59,475 nt of DNA from positions 1 to 59,475 of the forward strand of contig NZ_JAPEHW010000017.1 of assembly GCF_028875915.1 (NCBI RefSeq), given 5' to 3'. The translations under genes and the position numbers were made by a program. A model generated the notes under the pieces. That model saw only the letters and a program-made list of their open reading frames with translations, did not search any database and was not told where the DNA came from. Source of the stretch: Pseudoalteromonas sp. G4. Lineage in GTDB: Bacteria; Pseudomonadota; Gammaproteobacteria; Enterobacterales; Alteromonadaceae. This document shows positions 14,501 to 22,105 of the stretch, piece after piece; the stretch's first letter is position 1, and the number at the start of each line of letters is the position of its first letter.

Positions 14501-15469
14501 CTAATCCCTAGCTATAATTTCAAATGCTTTTTCTTGGTCAAAATCCATCACGACATTAAATGGTAACAAGGCACGATGGGTGCCTGGGTAAATGCCAAAC
14601 ATCTCACCAAGCGGAAAAGTATCAAGTTGAAACACTGTCACATCAAATTCATGCTTATAGATTTTGGCACTGTGTACCTTTTTAATAATCGAAGGTGAAT
14701 GTACAACACCTTGATAAACTGCTTTAGTACCGTCTCCGTTAGGAAGTTGTTTAAATAATATTTGGTCCATTTGTGGATTAACAAAACCATCGAGTAACTG
14801 TTTAATTGCATTTAAATCGAGGTCAAAAAAATCAGTATCGGACTTTAGGATTTCAAACGCTTCTTTAACTAGTTCAACAAAATCACTAACAGGGTGTTCC
14901 CTACCTTGCTCAACTAAATTCACTTCGAGCAGTTTATGTTTTGCCATTTTAGTATTAGGTGAAAATGGCTGAAACGCATCAAGGCTTAATTCAAAATACT
15001 CAGGTATCTCACCAATACTTGGCATTTTGTAGTCACACAGGTACTTGTTGTAACCCCAGGTTTCACGCCCATTAATTAATGCATAGATATTGTTAACTGT
15101 GATAAATGCTGGATACCAATAAATATGATCCACTTTTTCTTTACCACGCTTGTTAACCATTTTGGCTACTGGTAACCAAAATATAATATCGGTTTCTTGC
15201 ATCCACCCTTGCTGACTAAACGGAGACACTTTCGATGCAATATTTTCAATATCAGTGAAGGTTAACAATGTGTAGGCACTTAACGCTTTAAAACGAAAAT
15301 CGTCTGACTTAACCGCGTTAAGGGTTGTATCAATATAGTTTTGAATTTTGTCGATATTGCCTTTAACAAAAAAGCCATATTGATTGGCATTAAGCATTCT
15401 GCAAGGCGGCTCGGCAATTACATTGCCAGGAAATTGAATAAAATTTGGTAGGTCTTTATCGTGTGCCAT
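14501..15469 (-). CDS. acetoacetate decarboxylase family protein
   Basis: About 322 residues from the ATG at 15469, chosen because GAGGGAAG lies six bases upstream; a seven-codon extension exists. The middle matches the acetoacetate decarboxylase fold: 'YWYPAFITVNNIYALINGRETWGYNKY', with the 'GRETWGY-K' motif in which the family places its Schiff-base lysine. Many members of this fold are not decarboxylases but aldolase-dehydratases, so the exact reaction is open. It is the first gene of a two-gene operon with the FAD oxidoreductase. No thiolase or CoA-transferase is nearby, which argues against classical acetone formation. Confidence 0.75.
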   Translation of the reverse strand: MAHDKDLPNFIQFPGNVIAEPPCRMLNANQYGFFVKGNIDKIQNYIDTTLNAVKSDDFRFKALSAYTLLTFTDIENIASKVSPFSQQGWMQETDIIFWLPVAKMVNKRGKEKVDHIYWYPAFITVNNIYALINGRETWGYNKYLCDYKMPSIGEIPEYFELSLDAFQPFSPNTKMAKHKLLEVNLVEQGREHPVSDFVELVKEAFEILKSDTDFFDLDLNAIKQLLDGFVNPQMDQILFKQLPNGDGTKAVYQGVVHSPSIIKKVHSAKIYKHEFDVTVFQLDTFPLGEMFGIYPGTHRALLPFNVVMDFDQEKAFEIIARD

Positions 15470-15589
15470 TATCTTCCCTCTCGAAAGCACCTAAAGCGAG
15501 GTTAATTAAATAACTTATTGATAGCAGTATAAATAAGTTAAAGCGAGAAGCACTAATGAAGAATTATGAATTTATAAATTAGGTATGAT

Positions 15590-16201
15590 TTATTCAATGA
15601 TGGTGATGTGTTCTGCAAGCTTTGTTGCAAGCGCCTTATATCCCTTCTCGTTTAAATGCACACGATCTGATTTCATTGATGAATTTGACAGTAAGTCACC
15701 AAGCGTATCTTCGATTAAAACTACATCGTGTGCACTTGCTAATTGACGATATAAATTCATGGGAGATAAACGCAGACCAAAATCAGGCACAGCAACCAAA
15801 ATTACCTCGATGCCTTTTTGTTTAGCGGCTAGGATCATTTGCCGTAAGTTATTTGTGAGCTCTGATTTACTTTTTCTTTGCAGAACATCATTTCCGCCAT
15901 AACAAATAATGACCACATCAGGCATGCTTTCATTCAGTACCGTGTTAATACGAGCCAAGCCCTGCTGGCTCGTTTGCCCAGAAATACCACTATTAACCAC
16001 TTTTACACCGAGTAATATTTCTAGTTGAGATGGGTAACTTTCAGAAATAGAAACACCAACGCCTTGTGTTAGGCTATCTCCAAAAGCAACAATTACAGAA
16101 TCGCGCCCGATGGTTACGGTTTCCTTGCTGCCACAGCCAAACAAACTTAAACATATTAAAAACAAGAAAATGATATGCTTTAGTTTATTTAACAACTTCA
16201 T
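15590..16201 (-). CDS. GDSL/SGNH-family esterase, predicted lipoprotein
   Basis: A 203-residue protein. Residues 1-23 are a lipoprotein signal ending in 'LSLFGC', so Cys23 is the lipidated residue. All SGNH blocks are present: GDSL with Ser43, Gly73 or 75 in 'NSGISG', Asn104 in 'GGND', and Asp179 and His182 in 'DRVHLN'. This resembles TesA-type arylesterase/lysophospholipase, which is normally a soluble periplasmic enzyme; here it is membrane-anchored. It follows ydiJ on the same strand, separated by a perfect 13-bp hairpin without a T-run. Confidence 0.9.
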   Translation of the reverse strand: MKLLNKLKHIIFLFLICLSLFGCGSKETVTIGRDSVIVAFGDSLTQGVGVSISESYPSQLEILLGVKVVNSGISGQTSQQGLARINTVLNESMPDVVIICYGGNDVLQRKSKSELTNNLRQMILAAKQKGIEVILVAVPDFGLRLSPMNLYRQLASAHDVVLIEDTLGDLLSNSSMKSDRVHLNEKGYKALATKLAEHITIIE

Positions 16202-16220
16202 ACTAATAGTCTCAGAGATC

Positions 16221-16249
16221 TGCGCTTATTGTGAGTCACAATAAGCGCA
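16221..16249 (-). terminator. perfect hairpin between ydiJ and the lipoprotein gene
   Basis: TGCGCTTATTGTG (16221-16233) pairs perfectly with CACAATAAGCGCA (16237-16249) around a three-base loop. No T-run follows in the direction of transcription. It may be a processing or partial-termination hairpin rather than a full terminator. Confidence 0.55.
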
Positions 16250-16254
16250 ATGTT

Positions 16255-19200
16255 TTACAAAAGCGCGTTTAATAATTGAATAGGATGCTTTGGCTTTTTG
16301 CCGTTATTAAAGCGCTTTACTTGCGAACGACATGAAAAACCAGTGGCAACAAGCTGTTCAATTGGCGTGTTATCGACTGTTTCTTGCCAACTCATTTCAT
16401 AAAGCGCACGCGATTTTTCAAGGTTTTGCGTTTCATGGCCATAAGTACCTGCCATACCACAACACCCTGTTGCTTTAGCCTTGAGTGTTAAACCAAAACT
16501 AGCAAACACGTTTTGCCATACTTTACTGGCATTTGGCATAGCGGTTGTTTCAGTACAGTGGTTGAGTAAAACAAACGCATTTTTTTCGCCTAAGTTTGAT
16601 GGCGAAAACTCTTGCGTTTCAAACCATTCGTGTGCGAGTAACACATGGAAATCACCTCGATTTTCACCAAGCACTTGTTTATATTCATCGCGGTAACACA
16701 TTACGAGAGAGGCATCTAAACCAACCATTGGAATATCAAGTTCTGCAACTTGATTTAAAAATGCAGCGCTATTTTTAGCTGTTTTTGCAAACTCAGTTAA
16801 AAAGCCTTTTACATGTTGTGGTTTACCGTTTGGTTTAAACGGCAGTAACACTGGGGTTTTACCAAGCTTAACAAGTAACTGACAAAAATCATCTACAAGC
16901 TCAGCTTCATAAAAGCTGGTAAACGGGTCTTGTACAATCAATACCGTTTGTTGCTTTTGCGTTTCATCTAACGCTTTCAAATAGTTAAAATTAAATGCAT
17001 ATTGTTTTGAAACACGGTTAATAATTGCATTGTCGCTCAATAGTGGTGAATCAACATAGCCCACTTGATTTTTCAATAGCCGCTCAACAAAACCCAATTT
17101 AAGAATAGGGTTAACTATAAAGTGAATTTTACTTAGCAATGGCGCTTGTGACTCGATATTTGCAACTAAATAATCTTTGAGTGGACGTTTATAGCGTGCG
17201 TGATAAAGGTTTAAAAAATGCGCTCTAAAGTTCGGTACATCAACTTTTATTGGGCAAGCTGTAGTACACGCTTTACATGCCAAACACTCATCCATCGATT
17301 CTTTTACTTCATGAGAAAAGTCATAAGCACCCTTTGCTTTTTGTTTAGCGAAAATTCGTTTTTCCCACCACGATTTAGTTTCACCTTTTGCAATCGCTTT
17401 TTCACTTTCTAGTAAATCAACGTTTTTCTCGCTTTGTAGGCGGAGCCATTCACGCATTAAACTGGCGCGACCTTTTGGCGAGTAACGTCTGTCTTTTGTT
17501 ACTTTATACGAAGGGCACATAGATGAATGGCTGTCATAGTTATAGCAAAGACCATTGCCATTACAACCCATTGCATTATCGAAACTTTCTTTTACTGCAA
17601 TAGGAATTTGTTTGTCAAAATAGGCACGCTTTGTGTCATCAACACTTACAAGCTGCTCGTTAGATTCAAGCGGTGTACAAATTTTTCCTGGGTTTAAACG
17701 GTTGAGTGGATCAAATACCGATTTAATCTTTCTAAGTTCAGTAAAAAGTGTTTCACCAAAAAATTCCGGACCATATTCACTACGATAGCCCTTGCCGTGT
17801 TCACCCCACATTAAACCACCGTATTTAGCAGTGAGTTTTACCACTTCATCTGAAATGTGACGAAGTAATTTTTCTTGTGCGGGGTCACACATATCAAGTG
17901 CAGGCCTTACATGAAGCACCCCTGCATCAACATGGCCAAACATGCCGTAATTAAGATTATGACTATCAAGTAATTCTCTGAATTCAGATATAAAATCGGC
18001 TAACGCTTCAGGAGGCACTGCAGTATCTTCGGCGAATGCGAGTGGTTTTTCACGCCCTTTTACATTTCCTAAAAGTCCAACCGCTTTTTTACGCATGGCA
18101 TATATTTTAAGAATATCTGCTTTTGAATGTGTTACCTGATAACCAATAATACCGGCTTCATTATTGGCCATTAACGCATCAAGTTTAGCAAGCAGACCAT
18201 TAACCTTGTCGTCAATATCCGCTTGTGCTGTTGCGTTGAACTCAACCATGTTGAGGCCTTGCATATCTTTACCAGGAACGTCTTCAATCAAACTCGATAC
18301 TGAATGCCAAATAATATCTTCACGAGCAAGATTAAGTACTCTGCTATCCACAGTTTCAACTGAGGTAGCATTGGCAGCCACTAAAAACGGTGAGTTGCGA
18401 AGTGCTGAATCAAAACTATCGTATTTAATGTTAATTAACGTTTTAAATTCAGCAATTGGCGTAATATTTAGTTTTGCTTCACAAACAACGCCTAGCGATC
18501 CTTCCGAACCTGTGATTATTCGGCTGGCATCAAGCGTAGTTAAATCATCATCAAGAATATTTTCAAGGTCATAACCGGTTAAAAAACGATTAAGGCGCGG
18601 GAATTTTGCTTTAATTTCATCACGTAATTCTACACCCGTTGCAAGTAATTGTTTATAGATTGCACCTATCGATGTGGCTTGTGCCGCATAGCTTTTAGCT
18701 GTTTCTAAGCTTACAGGTACTGTATCGAGCTCTGTACCATCTACAAGCATGGTTTTTAAACCAAGTACGTGATCTGATGTTTTGCCATAAACAAGCGAGC
18801 CTTGACCTGATGCGTCTGTGTTAATCATGCCGCCAACGGTAGCTCGGTTACTGGTAGATAAATCTGGCGCAAAAAAGAAGCCATAGGGGCGTAAAAAATC
18901 GTTAAGTTGATCTTTAATTACGCCGGTTTGAACACGCACCCACTTTTCATCGACATTTATCTCTAGAATGTCACGCATATGGCGAGATAAATCAATCACC
19001 ATACTATGGGTTAATGATTGGCCATTTGTTCCTGTGCCACCGCCCCTTGGGGTGAATTTGATGTGCTTAAATTCTGGCTTATTTGCCACCGTAAATATCA
19101 GCTGAATGTCATTGTTATTTTTTGGAAATAAAATGCCTTGTGGCAGCGCTTGATAAATGCTGTTATCTGTAGCTGTGACAATGCGGGTTGCGTAGCTTAC

Positions 19201-19296
19201 ATCAATTTCACCTGCGTAAGCTGTTGTTTTTAATTCTGTTAAAAACGCTTGGGCAACAGGCGATAAGGTATCTTTGTGATCTATTACTTCAATCAT
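16255..19296 (-). CDS. ydiJ: YdiJ-type FAD/Fe-S D-2-hydroxyacid dehydrogenase
   Basis: A 1013-residue protein, close to the 1018 of E. coli YdiJ, which oxidises D-2-hydroxyglutarate. The order of domains is: FAD-binding type 4 (about 50-270, with 'PRGGGTGTNGQS' and 'GSEGSLGVV'), FAD-oxidase C-terminal domain ('GHVDAGVLHVRP', 'WGEHGKGYRSE'), a Fe-S region with 'CNGNGLC' and 'MCPSYKVTKDRRYSPKGRA', a 4Fe-4S motif 'CLACKACTTACP', and a C-terminal CCG-type domain ending 'GCCGMAGTYGHE'. The fused dehydrogenase plus GlpC-like part passes electrons to quinone at the membrane. It stands alone on this strand. Confidence 0.92.
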   Translation of the reverse strand: MIEVIDHKDTLSPVAQAFLTELKTTAYAGEIDVSYATRIVTATDNSIYQALPQGILFPKNNNDIQLIFTVANKPEFKHIKFTPRGGGTGTNGQSLTHSMVIDLSRHMRDILEINVDEKWVRVQTGVIKDQLNDFLRPYGFFFAPDLSTSNRATVGGMINTDASGQGSLVYGKTSDHVLGLKTMLVDGTELDTVPVSLETAKSYAAQATSIGAIYKQLLATGVELRDEIKAKFPRLNRFLTGYDLENILDDDLTTLDASRIITGSEGSLGVVCEAKLNITPIAEFKTLINIKYDSFDSALRNSPFLVAANATSVETVDSRVLNLAREDIIWHSVSSLIEDVPGKDMQGLNMVEFNATAQADIDDKVNGLLAKLDALMANNEAGIIGYQVTHSKADILKIYAMRKKAVGLLGNVKGREKPLAFAEDTAVPPEALADFISEFRELLDSHNLNYGMFGHVDAGVLHVRPALDMCDPAQEKLLRHISDEVVKLTAKYGGLMWGEHGKGYRSEYGPEFFGETLFTELRKIKSVFDPLNRLNPGKICTPLESNEQLVSVDDTKRAYFDKQIPIAVKESFDNAMGCNGNGLCYNYDSHSSMCPSYKVTKDRRYSPKGRASLMREWLRLQSEKNVDLLESEKAIAKGETKSWWEKRIFAKQKAKGAYDFSHEVKESMDECLACKACTTACPIKVDVPNFRAHFLNLYHARYKRPLKDYLVANIESQAPLLSKIHFIVNPILKLGFVERLLKNQVGYVDSPLLSDNAIINRVSKQYAFNFNYLKALDETQKQQTVLIVQDPFTSFYEAELVDDFCQLLVKLGKTPVLLPFKPNGKPQHVKGFLTEFAKTAKNSAAFLNQVAELDIPMVGLDASLVMCYRDEYKQVLGENRGDFHVLLAHEWFETQEFSPSNLGEKNAFVLLNHCTETTAMPNASKVWQNVFASFGLTLKAKATGCCGMAGTYGHETQNLEKSRALYEMSWQETVDNTPIEQLVATGFSCRSQVKRFNNGKKPKHPIQLLNALL

Positions 19297-19465
19297 TACT
19301 TGCTCGTGACGGGAACAGGGGTTAACGCCATTATATCAAAGAAATAAGGCGAGTATTGTTTCATATTAACAGTTTGTAACATCATTTATTCGCATGCTAA
19401 ACCGAATTTTTTATACTATGAATAAATATCGTGTTGGTGCAACAAAACACTCGGGAATATTCAAT

Positions 19466-19678
19466 ATGAAAAAAATGATAAATCACACATTTGCTGTTTT
19501 ATTTTTAGCATTAGGTTTACTATTTATGGTTGTGCCTGGACCATCGCTTATCTTCTTTATTGCCGGCTTATTTTTACTCGCTTTTTACTACCCTTGGGCA
19601 CGACGCTATTTAGCCCATTGCCAAACAGCGTTAAAAAAATCGTGCGAATTTTTAGACAAAAAACTGGCAAAACGTTAG
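19466..19678 (+). CDS. small inner-membrane protein with PGP motif
   Basis: A 70-residue protein from the ATG at 19466; an ATG at 19418 or earlier would lengthen it, but the binding sites are weak for all. It has two hydrophobic segments (about 6-22 and 27-43) separated by 'VVPGPSLIFF', the mark of the PGPGW-type small transmembrane family. A basic tail follows. Function is unknown. It converges with the HAD gene; the two overlap by four bases. Confidence 0.6.
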   Translation: MKKMINHTFAVLFLALGLLFMVVPGPSLIFFIAGLFLLAFYYPWARRYLAHCQTALKKSCEFLDKKLAKR

Positions 19679-20262
19679 CTATGGGCCTCTTTAAATAAAT
19701 TTAGTAATTCAAAATAACAGGTGAAAACATAATCTGCTTGATGCGCGTAATCTGGAATTTCGTTCTCACAAAACAGCGCACTCAAAGCCCCCGCATTTTT
19801 CGCAATATTAATATCGTGTAAGTAATCCCCAATATACAAAATATTGTCTGGCGCAATCTGCCATTCTTTAGACAGGTTTAAAAGTGCCGTAGGATCGGGT
19901 TTAGCTGGAGCGTCATCGCGAGTAATAATGGTTTTGATAGCAATATTATTGTTATTAATTTTGATGTCGCTAGGCTCTTTACTATTGCGTGTAACAATTG
20001 CTAATGGAAGCTGACTTCTATTTAAATAAGCAACAAACTCTTTTGCCCCTTTAATCCAATTAGCACTGTGTGCATCTTTTAACTCTAAATCACGAATTGT
20101 TTGGTTAGCGACTATTTGTTGTTCGTCAGATAATGAGTCTACAAACGCCAGAATATCTTCATCAAGCGGACACCCTATTGCTTCACGCATGGTTTTAAAA
20201 CACAGATCACAGCTAACTAATGTCCCATCTAAATCAAAAATAATGCCTTTAATATGTTTCAT
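19675..20262 (-). CDS. HAD-superfamily hydrolase, phosphoglycolate phosphatase-like
   Basis: About 195 residues from the ATG at 20262, which puts motif I near the N-terminus as usual in the family; the frame is open to an ATG at 20319. HAD motif I is 'FDLDGTLVS', motif II 'IVTRNSKEP' with the conserved threonine, a lysine follows in 'APAKPDPTAL', and motif IV is 'YIGDYLHDINIAKNAG'. The helical cap between motifs I and II marks subclass I. The substrate is probably a small phosphoester. A Fur-like palindrome at 20339-20353 lies just upstream, so the gene may respond to iron. Confidence 0.85.
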   Translation of the reverse strand: MKHIKGIIFDLDGTLVSCDLCFKTMREAIGCPLDEDILAFVDSLSDEQQIVANQTIRDLELKDAHSANWIKGAKEFVAYLNRSQLPLAIVTRNSKEPSDIKINNNNIAIKTIITRDDAPAKPDPTALLNLSKEWQIAPDNILYIGDYLHDINIAKNAGALSALFCENEIPDYAHQADYVFTCYFELLNLFKEAHS

Positions 20263-20338
20263 AGAAAAATCGATAGTTTCTTGTTTTATACATACTAACA
20301 GTAATTTCGGTTCACTCATTAAGACAATCTCAATTTTA

Positions 20339-20353
20339 TGAGAATAATTCTCA
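20339..20353. promoter_or_regulatory. Fur-like box between the HAD gene and rpmE2
   Basis: TGAGAATAATTCTCA is a perfect palindrome and matches the 7-1-7 Fur pattern TGATAATNATTATCA at all but two symmetric positions. It lies between divergent genes, next to Zur-like sites that face the other way. Confidence 0.55.
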
Positions 20354-20365
20354 TCAACGATTGAT

Positions 20366-20404
20366 TGTTACAATATAACAATATATTATTGTTATATTAT
20401 CACG
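20366..20404 (+). promoter_or_regulatory. two Zur-like boxes in front of rpmE2-rpmJ2
   Basis: TGTTACAATATAACA (20366-20380) matches the gammaproteobacterial Zur core TGTTA-TANTA-TAACA with one mismatch. A second, poorer copy is TGTTATATTATCACG (20390-20404). Zur repression of the zinc-free L31/L36 paralogues is well established, so zinc control is likely here. Confidence 0.75.
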
Positions 20405-20421
20405 TAACAGTTGGAGTTATT

Positions 20422-20673
20422 ATGAAACCTGGTATTCACCCTGATTATGAAAAAGTGGTTTTCCACGATACCGCTGCAGATGCTTACTTTTTAGTTGGGT
20501 CAACAATCAAAACTGACCGTACCATTGATTATCAAGGTAAGACCTATCCTTATGTTGCCATTGATGTTTCAAGTGCATCACACCCTTTTTATACTGGTAA
20601 GCAACGCGTTGCTCAATCTGATGGTCGCATCGCAAAATTCAATAAACGTTTTGGTAAGTTAGGAAGCAAATAA
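20422..20673 (+). CDS. rpmE2: 50S ribosomal protein L31 type B (zinc-free)
   Basis: An 83-residue protein from the ATG at 20422, with GGAG at the right distance. The sequence '[16 protein letters not shown]' and the C-terminal '[13 protein letters not shown]' are those of type B L31 (YkgM). It contains no cysteine, so the zinc-binding CxxC of ordinary L31 is absent. Cells make this copy under zinc shortage to release zinc from ribosomes. It overlaps rpmJ2 (TAATG) and stands behind Zur-like boxes. Confidence 0.95.
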   Translation: MKPGIHPDYEKVVFHDTAADAYFLVGSTIKTDRTIDYQGKTYPYVAIDVSSASHPFYTGKQRVAQSDGRIAKFNKRFGKLGSK

Positions 20674-20816
20674 TGCAGGTGCTAAGCTCATTAAAAAGCG
20701 CTAAAAAGCGTCACCCAGATTGCCAAATAGTTAAACGTCGCGGTCGCTTATTTGTAATTTGTAAATCAAACCCGCGCTTTAAAGCCGTTCAGGGTAAAGG
20801 TATAAAGAAGAAATAA
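20673..20816 (+). CDS. rpmJ2: 50S ribosomal protein L36 type B
   Basis: A 47-residue protein whose ATG overlaps the L31B stop by one base. It begins '[17 protein letters not shown]' and continues '[19 protein letters not shown]', the pattern of the long type B L36 (YkgO). Only two cysteines (17 and 30) remain, so the four-ligand zinc finger of ordinary L36 is lost. It is co-transcribed with rpmE2 and should be derepressed under zinc shortage. Confidence 0.95.
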   Translation: MQVLSSLKSAKKRHPDCQIVKRRGRLFVICKSNPRFKAVQGKGIKKK

Positions 20817-20820
20817 GTAA

Positions 20821-21420
20821 AAGATCCACCTTCTAAAGAAGGTGGCTTTGCATTAGGCCCCTTGAAGGGGGCGTTGTTTACTGCAGTGTTAACTATGCCT
20901 GTTCTTGCATCTCTTCCTTTTCTTGATGCATTACATACCGCCTTATAATTTCTTCATTTATCCCTACTGTATCCATGAAATAGCCTCTCTGCCAAAAGTG
21001 GTTTCCCCATAGCTTATTTTACCTTAAGTATGGATATTTGCTAAATAGCTTTAATGTTATCTTCCCTTTCAAAGCCCCTATTAGTTTCGAGACCGAAAGC
21101 TTCGGTGGTATTTTCACTACCAAATGAACATGATCGACTTGCACATTCAGCTCTACAACTTTGCACCCTAACTATTTACAATAAATATGTATGCACCTGT
21201 ACACATCTCTGCCTGCTTTATTCTTCAATATTCTGAACCTGTACTTCGGTGTCCAAACTATGTGATATTGACATCTCCAATACACATGCGATGCTTTCTC
21301 GTATCAACTCTTGTTTTTTCCTTATATGACTTCGCTAAAAATCAAGTAAGAAATTAACATGAGTATTTTTTCAGGCAAGACCTAGATGATGATAACCACC
21401 TACTGAAGTAGGTGGTTTAG
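20821..21420. mobile_element. decayed IS200/IS605-type insertion sequence
   Basis: The element is bounded by two subterminal hairpins, CCACCTTCTAAAGAAGGTGG (20826-20845) and CCACCTACTGAAGTAGGTGG (21396-21415), each a 9-bp stem with a two-base loop. This is the usual form of IS200/IS605 ends. A broken tnpA lies between them on the minus strand. There is no tnpB. Exact tips cannot be set by eye. Confidence 0.8.
20893..21303 (-). pseudogene. tnpA: IS200/IS605 transposase TnpA, inactivated
   Basis: Read on the minus strand, the frame gives 'YEKASHVYWRCQYHIVWTPK', then 'VVELNVQVDHVHLVV' with the His-hydrophobic-His motif of Y1 HUH transposases, and a tail containing 'HFWQRGYFMD'. It is broken by TAG at 21172-21174 and TAA at 21019-21021. 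An in-frame TGA (21304-21306) stands where the first codons should be. Three nonsense changes in one frame and no frameshift point to point-mutation decay, so the element is no longer autonomous. Confidence 0.8.
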
Positions 21421-21427
21421 GGCCAAA

Positions 21428-21452
21428 AATGAAAAAAGGCGCATTAAGCGCC
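21428..21452 (+). repeat. terminator-like sequence, copy upstream of pilA
   Basis: AATG, six A residues and then GGCGC-ATTAA-GCGCC. The same 25 bases, with one more A, recur at 22020-22045 directly after the pilin stop, so the pilin gene sits between two copies of the same hairpin. Confidence 0.75.
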
Positions 21453-21499
21453 ATTTTAAGTACAATTCACACTATCAACCAAATCATTTAATCTTAAAT

Positions 21500-21515
21500 T
21501 GACATAAAGTTTGCC
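21500..21515 (+). promoter_or_regulatory. possible sigma-54-like promoter of the pilin gene
   Basis: TGACATAAAGTTTGCC resembles the -24/-12 pattern TGGCAC-N5-TTGCW, but the -24 GG is GA. Pilin genes are often sigma-54 dependent. It lies about 92 bases in front of the start codon. The call is weak. Confidence 0.25.
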
Positions 21516-21607
21516 TATAACCAAAAATAGTGTTTAAAACTATTGTAAATTAGCTTTATCATTATTGTTAATAAATGATAATTTGATCAACTTTAAGTAG
21601 AGCACTA

Positions 21608-22021
21608 ATGAAAATTATCCAATCTGGTTTCACATTAATCGAGGTAATGATTGCCATTGCTATCATTGGTATATTGGCAAGCCTAGCAATACCATCTTAC
21701 AGTGATTATCTTGCTAGAGCTAAATTTAGTTCTGCTCTTGCGGAAGTATCTCCAGGAAAAACTCAAACAAACATACTAACCAATGACGGAACACAATCTA
21801 TTACACAACCAGCAGAAATCGGCTTAGCAAGTCTAAGTAATCATTGCGCAACTACTGTAACAATTACAGCTGGAATTGGAACGCTATCTTGTACGATTCA
21901 AGGTGGTCCATCTGATATAACAGGCAAAATTATTTATCTTAATCGGCAAGCAGACAACACTTGGGAGTGTGTAACTGACGCACCAAAAAAATATATAACC
22001 GGAAGTTGCTCTCAACCTTAA
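21608..22021 (+). CDS. type IV pilin (PilA-like)
   Basis: A 137-residue prepilin. The leader is very short (MKIIQSG), followed by the cleavage and methylation signature '[19 protein letters not shown]', with Glu5 of the mature protein present. The C-terminal part carries four cysteines, two of which (near 119 and 134) bracket a 14-residue loop like the D-region of major pilins. It builds type IV pili for twitching, adhesion and DNA uptake. AGAG supports the start. It stands alone between two copies of one terminator hairpin, with a decayed IS element just upstream. Confidence 0.85.
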   Translation: MKIIQSGFTLIEVMIAIAIIGILASLAIPSYSDYLARAKFSSALAEVSPGKTQTNILTNDGTQSITQPAEIGLASLSNHCATTVTITAGIGTLSCTIQGGPSDITGKIIYLNRQADNTWECVTDAPKKYITGSCSQP

Positions 22022-22054
22022 TGAAAAAAAGGCGCATTAAGCGCCTTTTGTTTT
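22020..22054 (+). terminator. intrinsic terminator of the pilin gene
   Basis: The stem AAAAGGCGC-ATTAA-GCGCCTTTT is followed by GTTTTG and starts right at the stop codon. The hairpin duplicates the one at 21428-21452. Confidence 0.85.
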
Positions 22055-22105
22055 GTCAGCTTTATACTGATGACATATCAGTTAAAGGAACTGTTTCTAA
22101 GTAAT

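Noticed and set aside
21054..21236. Plus-strand 60-codon frame inside the IS element
   Set aside because: It is the antisense of the broken tnpA and has no independent support.
20821..21420. CRISPR-like or riboswitch structure from the paired hairpins
   Set aside because: The two hairpins flank a transposase frame and have the form of IS200/IS605 ends. There are no repeated spacers.
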